Assembly (NCBI GenBank): GCA_934501435.1
Contig: CAKSTW010000001.1
Coordinates: 186,001-250,000 of the forward strand
Reading direction: 5' to 3'
Length of the DNA stretch: 64,000 nucleotides
Origin: an uncultured Eubacteriales bacterium
GTDB lineage: Bacteria > Bacillota > Clostridia > Oscillospirales > UBA644
Shown: one piece after another, positions 24,955 to 33,690 of the stretch
How positions within the stretch are numbered: the stretch's first letter is position 1
How the letters are laid out: the number at the start of each line of letters is the position of its first letter
Program-made: the position numbers and the translations under genes
The notes under the pieces: model-generated
What the model was told of the DNA's origin: nothing
What the model saw: the letters and a program-made list of their open reading frames with translations, nothing else
The model's database searches: none

Positions 24955-25665
24955 ATGTCGGATTTCAGACTTCCGCACGATCACGGCAGGCTGCGAAACG
25001 CCGAAAATATACATAAACAACTTTCGGATATCCGGAGTTTTACTGCGGTATCCGATATTTTCAGACAGTTGAGCGACCCCGTAAGGGTAAGAATGTTCTG
25101 GCTCTTAAGCCATCAGGAAGAATGTGTTATCAATATTGCGGCGATGCTTGATATGACGAGTCCCGCGGTGTCCCATCATTTGAAATCGCTTATGGAAAGC
25201 GGACTTTTGACAAGCCGAAGAGACGGCAAAGAAGTTTATTACAGCGCCGCAGACACCGAGCAGATACGAATGCTCCACGAAATAGTCGAACGCGTCATGC
25301 AGATAGCATGCCCCGAGGCGGCAGTCGATTTCGAAGCGGCGCAGGCGGAAATAATACGAAACGTCCATAACTATATGGTCGAACATCTTTCCGAAAGAAT
25401 TACGATAGAAGAACTTGCAAAAGTTTTTCTTATGAACACAACGACCCTGAAAAACGAATTCAAAAAGGTTTACGGAATGTCGATCGCCGCGCACATGAAA
25501 CAGCACAGAATGGAAGCCGCCGCCGCAATGCTGCTCAATACGAACGATGACATTGCAGCCGTTGCAAACGCGGTAGGCTACGAGAGCCAGAGCAGGTTCG
25601 CCGCAGCCTTCAGGGAAACATACGGCAAACTGCCGACCGAATACAGAAAAAATTCCGCCACATAA
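24955..25665 (+). CDS. ArsR-AraC fusion metalloregulator
   Basis: 236 residues behind GAAAGGAGAT. Residues about 30-115 form an ArsR/SmtB winged helix: ISDPVR-like LSDPVRVRMFWLL, CVINIAAMLDMTSPAVSHHL (recognition helix) and the wing SRRDGKEVYYS. Residues about 135-232 form an AraC DNA-binding domain with its two helix-turn-helix units (ITIEELAKVFLMNTTTLKN and IAAVANAVGYESQSRFAAAF). Possible metal ligands are Cys57, Cys119 and an N-terminal HDH. It is divergent from the HMA-ATPase genes, so it likely senses the exported metal. The usual regulator of such pumps is the ArsR part alone; the fused AraC part could add a second DNA contact or activation. Confidence 0.9.
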   Translation: MSDFRLPHDHGRLRNAENIHKQLSDIRSFTAVSDIFRQLSDPVRVRMFWLLSHQEECVINIAAMLDMTSPAVSHHLKSLMESGLLTSRRDGKEVYYSAADTEQIRMLHEIVERVMQIACPEAAVDFEAAQAEIIRNVHNYMVEHLSERITIEELAKVFLMNTTTLKNEFKKVYGMSIAAHMKQHRMEAAAAMLLNTNDDIAAVANAVGYESQSRFAAAFRETYGKLPTEYRKNSAT

Positions 25666-25692
25666 AGCCCTCAGCCAAAGTAACGGAATTTT
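25649..25692. terminator. Hairpin with long loop between the regulator and the exporter gene
   Basis: Arms AAAATTCCG (25649-25657) and CGGAATTTT (25684-25692) with a 26-base loop; T-runs follow on both strands. Read on the minus strand the loop contains CTTTGGCTGAGG, also found at 42126-42136. A probable shared terminator. Confidence 0.45.
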
Positions 25693-25695
25693 GTT

Positions 25696-26154
25696 TTATT
25701 TTTCATTTCTTATTGCCGCGGTTATCATTCTGACCGACGACGATACCATAGAACAGCCGACCGCTATCGCGCCTGCGCACGCTCCCGTTGAAAGTCCTTT
25801 ATAGACAAACAGCTGCATATCGCCGTTTATCAGCGCCTCCATTGTGTAATAAATACCGCCGCCGGGTACGAGAGGTATTATTCCGATTATAAGAAAGAGG
25901 GTCGCCGGCGCTTTATGTACCCTCGCGAATATTTCTGCCAATATCGCAACCGCCAAAGTTGCAATAAAATACCTTATCGTGTCCGCCCATATTCCGGTAC
26001 CGACAAAAGCACAAAGAGTGAAAACCAGCCACGAAATAAAACCGCTGAAACTTGCAGAAAGAAGCATTTTTATGTCTCTTATCTCAAAAACGACGGAAAA
26101 GGCAGCGCAGCTGACAAGAGCGAAAATACAAGGAAGAAAATCAGATACTGTCAT
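25696..26154 (-). CDS. Threonine/serine exporter, ThrE C-terminal subunit (ThrE_2)
   Basis: 152 residues with four to five membrane spans. The central motif LIIGIIPLVPGGGIYYTME is diagnostic of the ThrE_2 half of ThrE-type exporters. It forms a two-subunit transporter with the gene 12 bases upstream, which carries the other half. Family members export threonine and serine; the exact substrate here is not proven. Confidence 0.88.
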   Translation of the reverse strand: MTVSDFLPCIFALVSCAAFSVVFEIRDIKMLLSASFSGFISWLVFTLCAFVGTGIWADTIRYFIATLAVAILAEIFARVHKAPATLFLIIGIIPLVPGGGIYYTMEALINGDMQLFVYKGLSTGACAGAIAVGCSMVSSSVRMITAAIRNEK

Positions 26155-26166
26155 TACCGTTCCCTC

Positions 26167-26949
26167 CTAAAATATAAGTCTGAACCCGGCTATCGGAATG
26201 GCGATACCGATTGCAATACCTACGGCGACGAGCATCGCTTCGGCAAATTTCGTAACGGCGGTGAGCATATCTCCCGCAAGAATATCGCGGACGACGTTCA
26301 TTATCGCAATTCCGGGCACGAGAAGCATTATCGCGCCGATTATTATTTTATCAAGGTGAATATCGGAAGAAAGATAACTTAAAAGAGTAGGAACGACCGC
26401 AAGAAGAGCGCTTGCGGCGATATTCGAGAAGAAAACATTTACTTTCAGTTTTTTTGTTCCCGAAATGACAAATTTTACGGCAAGTCCGGAAAAGAACGCG
26501 ATGACGGCGTCAAGGGCACTTCCGCCGTAAAAAAGAGTAAAGAATGCGGCGACGACTCCGCAGGCGGCATAACTCAAAGCAGTCGGATAACTTTTTTTGG
26601 CAATGATGGCGCGAAGTCTTTTTTCGGCTTCGTCTATCGGAATATCTTCACTGCATATTTTTCTGCAAAGATCGTTTATTCCCGTGAGCCTGTCAAGATT
26701 GTTGCCCGCTGTCCTGACTTTGACCATTTTGCTGTAATTTCTGCCGTCGGAAAGAATATTTGTTACAATAAACGACGGAATTGCAAAAACTTCCGAATCG
26801 GAATATCCGTAAGCGTGAATAACGCGGGAAATAGACTCCTCTACCCTGTAAATTTCCGCACCGTTTCTTATAAGCCGTATTCCGAGTTCACAGACAAAAT
26901 TCAAAAGTCTGTCAGGATCAACTTTCTTTTCACAGATATCAGACGCCAT
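26167..26949 (-). CDS. Threonine/serine exporter, ThrE N-terminal subunit (DUF1212-type)
   Basis: 260 residues. The cytoplasmic N-terminal part (about 1-110) has GIRLIRNGAEIYRVEESISR, the ThrE signature, and about five membrane spans follow, including IIGAIMLLVPGIAIMNVVRD. It works with the small ThrE_2 protein encoded directly downstream. In Corynebacterium both halves are in one protein, so this is the split form common in Firmicutes. Confidence 0.9.
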   Translation of the reverse strand: MASDICEKKVDPDRLLNFVCELGIRLIRNGAEIYRVEESISRVIHAYGYSDSEVFAIPSFIVTNILSDGRNYSKMVKVRTAGNNLDRLTGINDLCRKICSEDIPIDEAEKRLRAIIAKKSYPTALSYAACGVVAAFFTLFYGGSALDAVIAFFSGLAVKFVISGTKKLKVNVFFSNIAASALLAVVPTLLSYLSSDIHLDKIIIGAIMLLVPGIAIMNVVRDILAGDMLTAVTKFAEAMLVAVGIAIGIAIPIAGFRLIF

Positions 26950-26984
26950 TGCCCAATCCTCCGAATTCTCCCAAAAACTTCATT

Positions 26985-27016
26985 AAAAAAGCACTTGCGC
27001 CTGCAAGTGCTTTTTT
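26985..27016. terminator. Terminator between ThrE and tRNA-Val
   Basis: AAAAAAGCACTTGC / GCAAGTGCTTTTTT with a GCCT loop. On the minus strand it ends the tRNA transcript just after the encoded CCA. Confidence 0.93.
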
Positions 27017-27017
27017 A

Positions 27018-27094
27018 TGGTGAAGACAAGTGGACTTGAACCACCGACCCCCTGCATGTCAAGCAGGTACTCTAACCAGCTGAGCTATGCCTTC
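27018..27094 (-). tRNA. tRNA-Val (anticodon GAC)
   Basis: 77 nucleotides on the minus strand with encoded CCA (27018-27020). The acceptor arm GAAGGCA / TGTCTTC closes with one G-T pair, the D arm has AGCTCAGCTGGTTAGAG, the anticodon loop is TTGACAT between CCTGC and GCAGG, and the T loop is GGTTCAAGTCC. GAC reads GUC and GUU valine codons. Confidence 0.93.
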
Positions 27095-27111
27095 ATGAAT
27101 GGCATACGGGA

Positions 27112-27120
27112 AGTATACCA
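27112..27120 (-). promoter_or_regulatory. Extended -10 promoter of tRNA-Val
   Basis: On the minus strand, TGGTATACT lies 17 bases upstream of the mature tRNA. There is no good -35 box. Confidence 0.5.
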
Positions 27121-27166
27121 TAACAATCGTAAGATAATTGAACAAAACTATGAAAACTTTGCAAAA

Positions 27167-28135
27167 TCAGATCCACCACGCGTCGGTGATCTTACCGTCA
27201 AAGGTCATGACTTCCTTGAGGAAAGCGATCGCCTTGAGAAGACCTTCGTTCTGGGTCATAAGACTGTCTTCGTGTTCAATGCTGATAACATAGTCGTAGT
27301 CTATTGATTTGAGCGCGGATATCATATCTTTCCAGTAACCGTAATCGTTTCCGTAGCCGACGGTGCGGAATACCCATGAGCGGTCAAGGACCTTATCGTA
27401 ACTCTTGGTATCAAGAACTCCGTTTACGGCAATATTGTACTTGTCGAGTTTCGTATCCTTTGCATGGAAGAAAAAGATCGCGTCGCCGAGTTTTTTGATT
27501 GCGGCAACGGGGTCGATCCCCTGCCATATAAGGTGGCTCGGATCGAAATTCGCTCCGAGTTCGGGACCGACGGCTTCGCGGAGTTTAAGCATAGTTTCGG
27601 GGTTATATACGCAGAAACCGGGGTGCATTTCGAAAGCGATCTTGTTTATGCCGTGTTCTTTTGCAAAAGCGACGGCTTTTTTCCAGTACGGAATAAGGAC
27701 TTCGTTCCACTGATAATCAAGAATATCGGAAAAATCGTTAGGCCATGGACAGGTGACCCAGTTCGGGGTCTTGTCGTCTTTTGAACCGCCGGGACAGCCC
27801 GAGAACGTAATAACTCTGTCTACGCCCATTTTTTCAGCCATAAGAACGCCCTTGCGGAAATGGTCTTCAAACAGCGCTCTCTGCTCCGGATCGGGATGAA
27901 CGGCGTTTCCGTGGACGCTTATCGCGCCGACAAAAAGCCCGTTCTCCTTTATGGTATCCATAAATTTATTATATTCTTTTTCGTCGTTAAGCAGAATATC
28001 CGGGTTGCAGTGGGTCCTTCCGGGAAATCCGCCGCAGCCTATTTCTATTGCGGTGACGCCGTTGTCTTTAAGAAATTTACAGGCATCAGCAAAGTTTCTG
28101 TCATAAAGCGCAGGATTGAATACACCGAGTTTCAT
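27167..28135 (-). CDS. Sugar phosphate isomerase/epimerase (xylose isomerase-like TIM barrel)
   Basis: 322 residues. The AP-endonuclease-2/xylose isomerase-like barrel is visible through AIEIGCGGFPGRTHCNP, VGAISVHGNAVHPD, KIAFEMHPGF, GANFDPSHLIWQG, FFFHAKDTKLD and VISIEHED; Glu, Asp, His and Glu residues in these motifs are the likely divalent-metal ligands. Such enzymes act on inositol or sugar derivatives. No pathway genes surround it, so the substrate is unknown. It has its own consensus promoter and is monocistronic. Confidence 0.88.
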   Translation of the reverse strand: MKLGVFNPALYDRNFADACKFLKDNGVTAIEIGCGGFPGRTHCNPDILLNDEKEYNKFMDTIKENGLFVGAISVHGNAVHPDPEQRALFEDHFRKGVLMAEKMGVDRVITFSGCPGGSKDDKTPNWVTCPWPNDFSDILDYQWNEVLIPYWKKAVAFAKEHGINKIAFEMHPGFCVYNPETMLKLREAVGPELGANFDPSHLIWQGIDPVAAIKKLGDAIFFFHAKDTKLDKYNIAVNGVLDTKSYDKVLDRSWVFRTVGYGNDYGYWKDMISALKSIDYDYVISIEHEDSLMTQNEGLLKAIAFLKEVMTFDGKITDAWWI

Positions 28136-28174
28136 ATCACAGTATCCTTTCTTCGGGGAAGCCCTAACATTGTC

Positions 28175-28203
28175 AGTATAGCATTAAAAACCGCGATTGT
28201 CAA
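28175..28203 (-). promoter_or_regulatory. Promoter of the sugar isomerase/epimerase gene
   Basis: On the minus strand, perfect TTGACA (28198-28203), 17 bases, TATACT (28175-28180), preceded by an extended TGC. Confidence 0.92.
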
Positions 28204-28388
28204 CAGTTTTTTACGAATATTTTCGTCTTTGAATATTTTTCGGCAATGTGAACATTTTTTAACGGTAATTTGACAAAAATATCATACAGTTTTAACCCCT
28301 GTTCACCCTTTATTTTCGGTAAAAAAAAGTGTATAATAAAAATACGGAAAGGGATTTCCGTAATAGGGAAAGCGAAAGGATGAAAACT

Positions 28389-28913
28389 ATGCGTATCAAC
28401 TACACATCAAGAAAAATGACTCTCAGGGAACCGTTAAAAAAGTACACCGAAAAAAAACTTTCAAAACTTGAAAAGTTCTTCGGCGAAGAGAGCGTCGCGA
28501 ATATCGTCTTTTCTCTTGAAAAAGAAGATGTATGCAAAGCCGAGATCACTATTGAACACAACGGAATAATTTTCAGAGCGCAGAGCAACGCTCCCGAGTT
28601 CCAGCTTGCTATCGACAGCGATATCGACATGCTGATAAGGCAGATCAGAAAACACAAAACGAAACTCGAAAAACGTCTGAAGACGCAGATCCCGACTTTT
28701 GACGAATACGATGATATAACCGAAGACAGCGACATAATAATAAGACGTAAAAAACTTGACTTAAAACCCATGCCGCCCGAAGAAGCCGTTTTACAGATGA
28801 ATATGCTCGGACACGACTTTTTCGCTTTCTGCGACGAGAGAGGCACTCCGTTCATCGTTTACAAACGCAAAAAGGGAGATTACGGACTTATCGAAATGAA
28901 CCCCTCAAAATAA
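28389..28913 (+). CDS. hpf: Ribosome hibernation promoting factor, long form
   Basis: 174 residues from the ATG at 28389 behind AAAGGATG. The N-terminal RaiA/HPF domain (residues 1-95: INYTSRKMTLREPLKKYTE, AEITIEHNGIIFRAQ) is joined by an acidic linker to the C-terminal dimerisation domain (DLKPMPPEEAVLQMNMLGHDFFAF). Long HPF dimerises 70S ribosomes to 100S in stationary phase. A TATAAT at 28332-28337 lacks a matching -35 box, so an alternative sigma factor or activator may be involved. Confidence 0.95.
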   Translation: MRINYTSRKMTLREPLKKYTEKKLSKLEKFFGEESVANIVFSLEKEDVCKAEITIEHNGIIFRAQSNAPEFQLAIDSDIDMLIRQIRKHKTKLEKRLKTQIPTFDEYDDITEDSDIIIRRKKLDLKPMPPEEAVLQMNMLGHDFFAFCDERGTPFIVYKRKKGDYGLIEMNPSK

Positions 28914-28922
28914 ATACTGCCG

Positions 28923-28952
28923 ATACCGCGGTTTGCGCCGCGGTATTTTTTT
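28923..28952 (+). terminator. Terminator of hpf
   Basis: ATACCGCGG / CCGCGGTAT with a TTTGCG loop followed by TTTTTT. Confidence 0.93.
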
Positions 28953-28982
28953 GCATAAAATCCGAATATGCGGCAGATAATA
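28953..28982 (+). promoter_or_regulatory. Possible sigma-G type forespore promoter of spoVAC-AD-AE
   Basis: GCATA (28953-28957), 18 bases, GATAATA (28976-28982), against the sigma-G pattern GHATR-N18-CATNHTA, with one mismatch in the -10 box. It is 28 bases before the ATG. The position directly after the hpf terminator and the known forespore expression of spoVA operons support it. Confidence 0.5.
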
Positions 28983-29010
28983 GAAAAAAAAGAAAAAGCT
29001 GCGTGATCGT

Positions 29011-29454
29011 ATGGATAAAAAGGAATATGAAAAACTTGCGGAGGAGAAAAAGAAAAATTCGCCGATAATAAAAGACTGTATGCTGGCTTTTGTCGTCGGA
29101 GGGTTAATATGCGTTGTCGGTCAACTTTTGTTTGCTCTTTACTCTTCTTTGGGACTTGAAAAAGAGGTTGCAGCGACCCTTGAATCGGTATCCCTTGTCT
29201 TTCTTTCCGCGCTTTTTACGGGAATGGGGCTTTACGATTCCCTTGCAAAACACGCAGGCGCGGGAACTCTTGTTCCGATAACGGGATTTGCGAACGCCGT
29301 CGTCTCCCCTGCCATGGAATTCAGGACCGAAGGGCTTATTCTCGGAACCGCGCCGAAAATGTTCGTTATTGCGGGGCCCGTGATAGTTTTCGGGGTCGCG
29401 GCGTCGGTCGTTTACGGGATCGTGATTTATCTGATTCAGACATTCGGCGGGTGA
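29011..29454 (+). CDS. spoVAC: Stage V sporulation protein AC
   Basis: 147 residues. A short charged N terminus (MDKKEYEKLAEEKKKNSP) is followed by about four membrane spans; the motif LVPITGFANAVVSPAMEFRTEGLILG is typical. SpoVAC is a channel-like protein in the spore inner membrane that takes part in Ca-dipicolinate uptake and release. It is the first gene of a three-gene spoVA operon. The ribosome binding site is weak. Confidence 0.95.
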   Translation: MDKKEYEKLAEEKKKNSPIIKDCMLAFVVGGLICVVGQLLFALYSSLGLEKEVAATLESVSLVFLSALFTGMGLYDSLAKHAGAGTLVPITGFANAVVSPAMEFRTEGLILGTAPKMFVIAGPVIVFGVAASVVYGIVIYLIQTFGG

Positions 29455-29458
29455 AAAT

Positions 29459-30472
29459 ATGAAAAAAATCGGATCGGGAACTTTCGGGATATCTTCCGAA
29501 GTGAATTTTCTTGAATATTGCGCGGTCGTAGGTCAGAAAGAAAAGGAAGGACCTCTCGGAAAATGGTTTACTCATTTTTCCGAAGACGAATACTTCGGTC
29601 AGAAGACTTTTGAACGCGCGGAGACACAAATGCAAAAGGAGGCAATGGACAGTGTCATCAAAAAATCGGGCTTTACTGAAAAAGACATCGACTTTATCTT
29701 TGCGGGCGATCTGCTCAATCAGTGCGTTTCTTCGAATTATTGCGTTCGCGATCATAGTATGCAATTTTTCGGCGTTTACGGCGCTTGTTCTACGATGGCT
29801 GAAACAATAATTCTTTCGGCAATGGCGATAGACGGCGGATTCGCAGAGCGCTGTATAGCGATAACGTCGTCGCATTTCTGCTCCGCGGAAAGGCAGTTCC
29901 GATTTCCTCTCGAATACGGAAATCAGAGACCGCCGTCGGCGCAATGGACGGTCACCGCCGCAGGCTGCGTTCTGCTCGGAAAGACCTCCGTACAGGGAGA
30001 ATATCCGAAAGTAGATAAAATATGTCCCGGAAGAGTTGTTGATATGGGGATATGCGACATAAACGACATGGGGAGCGCCATGGCGGCGTCGGCTGTCGAC
30101 ACTTTCACACGGTTCTTTGAAGACACGGGGACGCGTCCCGAAGATTACGACCTTATACTGACCGGGGATCTCGGGAAAACGGGGCACGCGGTCGTAACGG
30201 AACTTATGCTCAGAAACGGATACGATATGCAAAAAAATTACGACGATTGCGGTAAACTCATATTTGATGCCGAAAAACAGGACGTCCACGCCGGAGGTTC
30301 GGGCTGCGGCTGTTCGGCGGCGGTTCTTACGGGATATCTCCTCCCGGAAATGCAGAAAAAAACGTATAAAAACGTACTTTTCGCGGCGACGGGCGCGTTG
30401 ATGAGTCCGATAGTCAATCAGCAGAAAGAGTCCATTCCCGGAATCGCGCATCTTGTGAATATAAAGATTTAG
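29459..30472 (+). CDS. spoVAD: Stage V sporulation protein AD
   Basis: 337 residues with a thiolase-like fold. Landmarks are FEDEYFGQKTFERAE-like FSEDEYFGQKTFERAE, FIFAGDLLNQC, FGVYGACSTMAETI, the conserved SSHFCSAERQFRFPLEYG and DLGKTGHAVVTELM. SpoVAD binds dipicolinic acid and is needed for its entry into the developing spore. It starts four bases after spoVAC. Confidence 0.97.
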   Translation: MKKIGSGTFGISSEVNFLEYCAVVGQKEKEGPLGKWFTHFSEDEYFGQKTFERAETQMQKEAMDSVIKKSGFTEKDIDFIFAGDLLNQCVSSNYCVRDHSMQFFGVYGACSTMAETIILSAMAIDGGFAERCIAITSSHFCSAERQFRFPLEYGNQRPPSAQWTVTAAGCVLLGKTSVQGEYPKVDKICPGRVVDMGICDINDMGSAMAASAVDTFTRFFEDTGTRPEDYDLILTGDLGKTGHAVVTELMLRNGYDMQKNYDDCGKLIFDAEKQDVHAGGSGCGCSAAVLTGYLLPEMQKKTYKNVLFAATGALMSPIVNQQKESIPGIAHLVNIKI

Positions 30473-30480
30473 GTGATCTT

Positions 30481-30837
30481 ATGGAATATCTCAACAGTTT
30501 TATTTTCGGCGGACTTCTCTGCCTTATAGGACAGATTTTAATCGCGAAAACGAAACTCACGCCCGCAAGAATTTTAACGGGGTACGTTGTCGCCGGGGTC
30601 GTTCTTTATGCCGTCGGACTTTACGAACCGTTTTGCGATCTTGCAAAATCGGGAGCGACCGTGCCTCTGACGGGCTTCGGCGCGTCTCTCGCAAAGGGGG
30701 TCGAAAAAGCGATAGCCGAAAAGGGGTTTCTCGGAATAATCACGGGAGGGCTTACCGCGACCGCTGCAGGCATTACCGCCGCAACGGTTTTCGGACTTTG
30801 CGCCGCCCTTATCTTCAAACCGAAAAGAAAAGATTAA
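30481..30837 (+). CDS. spoVAE: Stage V sporulation protein AE (membrane)
   Basis: 118 residues with about four membrane spans. The family motif VPLTGFGASLAKGVEKAIAE is clear and resembles the matching loop in SpoVAC. It is the last gene of the Ca-dipicolinate channel operon, eight bases after spoVAD. Confidence 0.95.
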   Translation: MEYLNSFIFGGLLCLIGQILIAKTKLTPARILTGYVVAGVVLYAVGLYEPFCDLAKSGATVPLTGFGASLAKGVEKAIAEKGFLGIITGGLTATAAGITAATVFGLCAALIFKPKRKD

Positions 30838-30840
30838 AAA

Positions 30841-30864
30841 ATGCCCCGAAAGGGGCATATTTTT
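30841..30864. terminator. Terminator between spoVAE and bceB
   Basis: ATGCCCC / GGGGCAT with a GAAA loop, followed by TTTTT; an A-run on the other side makes it bidirectional. Confidence 0.92.
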
Positions 30865-32899
30865 AACGTGTTCTGACTATTGCATAATACGAATTCGACG
30901 TCAGTTTGTAAACTATGGCATAAAGGACGAAGAAGACCGCGAAACATACCAAGGTCGTTACCGCGAACACCGAGATATTCGACAGATTGAACATTATCAG
31001 TATCTTTTTGACCATCGGGAAAGCAAACGCAAGATGAAGTCCGGCAAAGGCGAGCGGTGCGAAAAAGACGGTCAGAAGTTGGGAATTTATACTCTTCTTT
31101 ATTTCCCTTTCGGTAAGCCCGACTTTTTGCATTATTTCAAATCTGCGCCTGTCGTCGTACCCTTCGGATATCTGCTTATAGTAGATTATCATTACCGCCG
31201 CAAAGGAAAACGCCAGAGAAAGAACCGCTCCGAGGAACAGAAGTCCGCCGTAAGTTCCCATAAAATCTTTTCGGTCGGAAGCGATACTCGAAACGGTGAA
31301 ATACAATACATTCATATCTTCCGAAGAAAGAATATCCGAAATATCATGAGAAACCGTTTTGAAAAGAGACAAAAAATCATCTTCCGACATGTCGGAGTCG
31401 AAACCGTAATAATAGGTATATGTCAGAAAATCTTCACCGTTCGGCGTTTTCATATCTTCAAAAGGAGCGACCGCCCCGGAAATATCGTTTACCGCTACAT
31501 ATACCGACGGATACAGAATCGGAGATTCGACCGAGCGCGCCGAAAAATCGGCGATTTTCTTTATTTTCAGGGTTTCCGCTGCCTTTCCGCAGGAGACGGT
31601 AATACTATCGCCGACAGACGTTTCCCCGAAAACGCTGACTATTGCCTCTCCCGAAGAAAGAGTTTCCTTCGTTCCCATTATTTCGTTATAGTCGGAAAGA
31701 GAGATAAAAGTGAGCGTTATGAGACTATCGGAATCCGACACCGCTGCCGCAGGAATATAGTTCATATCGGTCTGAAGAACGCCGTCGGTATAATATCCCG
31801 CAACGGAAGCTTTCATATATGCCGCCCTGTTTTTGACCGATATGCCGTTCTTTTTGAGAACGGAAGAAATGCCGTCTTTCAGTTCCTCCGCCTTTTCGGA
31901 ATTATTCTTTTTGAGCCGCGCGGTTATCGAAGCGTCCCTCGAATGCATTGCCGCAAGAGAGTCTTCCATTCCCATATAAAGGCTTGCCGTCGAAGAAACA
32001 GTAACGAGAATCATCGTTGCGAGAATACATACCGAAGCAAGTCCCGCACCGTTTTTTTTCATTCGGAAAGCCATTGAAGAAACGGAAATAAAATGATTGG
32101 GTCTGTAATAGTAACGTTTGTTTTTCTGCAGAATACGGCAAAGAGATACCGACGCGGAAATAAAAATAAGGTACGTTGCGATTATGACCATGATGACCGC
32201 GACGAAGAAAAGCGCCATCGCGGTGATCGGATCTTTAATCGTCACCGCAAGGAAGTACGCCCCGCCCAGAAGCAAAACGCCGAGAAGAGCTACGAGAAAA
32301 TTGGCTTTCGGGGCTTTTTCACCGATATTTTCGCTTTTTATAAGTTCAGCGGCGCCCGAAAAACGGACCTGCCGCAATCCGTTAAGAAAAATGAGGAAGA
32401 AAATTACGGCGAATGTGATGACCGTATATTTGAGACTTTCCGAAGAAACCGTAAAAGTATACGTCGCAGTGCCGTTCATAATCTTCACGAGCGCAAGTTC
32501 CGCGAGTTTCGAGAACGTTATTCCGAAAAGGAGTCCGGCGGCGACGGTAATTACAAATGAAAAGAGGTTTTCCCAGAAAAGAATTACCGCAATATTTTTC
32601 TTTCCCATTCCGAGAATATTATAAAGTCCGAATTCCTTTTTCCGACGTCGTATGATAAAGGAATTCGTGTAGAAAAGAAAGATCGCCGAAAAGAGAGCCA
32701 TAACGAAAATTCCGAAAGAAAGCATCATACATACGGCGTCTCCTCCGCGGAGAGCCTTTATAATTTCGGATTTTGCAAGAGCGGAAACAATATAAGAGAC
32801 CGCGACCATACAGGCGCAGGACAAAAGGTAAGGCAGATAAAGCCTCTTGTTTTTGGTTATTCCGTTGACGGCAAGACGCGGATAAATATGTTTTTTCAT
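30863..32899 (-). CDS. BceB-type ABC permease (FtsX superfamily)
   Basis: 678 residues. The topology fits BceB: one N-terminal span, a group of spans, a large extracytoplasmic domain (residues about 315-540) between spans and three C-terminal spans. The FtsX-like block (about 60-180) shows KKEFGLYNILGMGKKNIAVILFWE-type sequence, and GLTEREIKKSINSQLL marks the second repeat. Such permeases detoxify and sense peptide antibiotics such as bacitracin. The ATG overlaps the bceA stop as ATGA. The encoded pair works with the upstream two-component system. Confidence 0.9.
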   Translation of the reverse strand: MKKHIYPRLAVNGITKNKRLYLPYLLSCACMVAVSYIVSALAKSEIIKALRGGDAVCMMLSFGIFVMALFSAIFLFYTNSFIIRRRKKEFGLYNILGMGKKNIAVILFWENLFSFVITVAAGLLFGITFSKLAELALVKIMNGTATYTFTVSSESLKYTVITFAVIFFLIFLNGLRQVRFSGAAELIKSENIGEKAPKANFLVALLGVLLLGGAYFLAVTIKDPITAMALFFVAVIMVIIATYLIFISASVSLCRILQKNKRYYYRPNHFISVSSMAFRMKKNGAGLASVCILATMILVTVSSTASLYMGMEDSLAAMHSRDASITARLKKNNSEKAEELKDGISSVLKKNGISVKNRAAYMKASVAGYYTDGVLQTDMNYIPAAAVSDSDSLITLTFISLSDYNEIMGTKETLSSGEAIVSVFGETSVGDSITVSCGKAAETLKIKKIADFSARSVESPILYPSVYVAVNDISGAVAPFEDMKTPNGEDFLTYTYYYGFDSDMSEDDFLSLFKTVSHDISDILSSEDMNVLYFTVSSIASDRKDFMGTYGGLLFLGAVLSLAFSFAAVMIIYYKQISEGYDDRRRFEIMQKVGLTEREIKKSINSQLLTVFFAPLAFAGLHLAFAFPMVKKILIMFNLSNISVFAVTTLVCFAVFFVLYAIVYKLTSNSYYAIVRTR

Positions 32900-33660
32900 C
32901 TCGCGTCACCGCCCGCACGGATAAGGGTAAGAGTGTCGTTTATCTTTTTGTAAAGTTCTTCGTCGGTAAGGTCGCCTCTGTATATCTGATGAAAAACTTC
33001 GCCGTCGCGGATAAAGAGAATTCTGCCTGTACGGCTTGCGGCGCTTACCGAATGAGTTACCATAAGTACGGTCTGTCCGCCCGCATTAAGGTCGGAAAAC
33101 AGTTTTAGGAGTTCGTCCGTCGCCTTTGAATCAAGAGCACCTGTAGGCTCGTCGGCAAGAATTATTTTCGGATCGGTAATTATCGCGCGCGCGACCGCCG
33201 CTCTCTGTTTCTGGCCGCCCGATATTTCATACGGATACTTTTTTAAGATATCGGAAATGCCGAGCCTGCGCGCAATGCCGTCAAGTTTCATATACATTTC
33301 GCCGTAACTTTTGCCCGCAAGTACGAGCGGAAGAAAAACATTGTCTTCGACCGAAAAAGTATCAAGCAGATTGAACTCCTGGAATACAAAACCGAGATTG
33401 TCGCGTCTGAACGCCGCGGCGTCGCTTTCCTTGACGGAAGACATATCTTTTCCGTCAAGGATCACATTTCCGCCCGTCGGTTTGTCGAGAGAGGCGAGAA
33501 TATTGAGCAAAGTCGTTTTTCCCGATCCGCTTTCGCCCATTACCGCGACATATTCGCCCTCTTCGACGGTAAAATTCACATTTTTCAAGGCTTCGACCTT
33601 ATTTCCGCCGAACCTTGAAACATAAGTCTTTTTCAAATTCTTCACTTCAAGAATACTCAT
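32896..33660 (-). CDS. BceA-type ABC ATP-binding protein
   Basis: 254 residues from the ATG at 33660 behind GGAGGT. Walker A is GESGSGKTT, the signature is ISGGQKQRAAVARA, Walker B is IILADEPTGALD, typical of the MacB/BceA class. It powers the BceB-type permease encoded next. A separate promoter with a dyad lies upstream, between it and the histidine kinase gene, as in the Bacillus bce and psd loci. Confidence 0.94.
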   Translation of the reverse strand: MSILEVKNLKKTYVSRFGGNKVEALKNVNFTVEEGEYVAVMGESGSGKTTLLNILASLDKPTGGNVILDGKDMSSVKESDAAAFRRDNLGFVFQEFNLLDTFSVEDNVFLPLVLAGKSYGEMYMKLDGIARRLGISDILKKYPYEISGGQKQRAAVARAIITDPKIILADEPTGALDSKATDELLKLFSDLNAGGQTVLMVTHSVSAASRTGRILFIRDGEVFHQIYRGDLTDEELYKKINDTLTLIRAGGDAR

Positions 33661-33690
33661 AAAATACCTCCGTGTTTTTTCTACACAAAA

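Noticed and set aside
27017..27307. Plus-strand frame over the tRNA-Val gene
   Set aside because: Its first residues are the well-known false translation of an antisense tRNA.
29366..30451. Long open frame on the minus strand opposite spoVAD (361 codons)
   Set aside because: It is the mirror of a well-conserved gene, has an Arg/His/Phe-rich composition, and no ribosome binding site.
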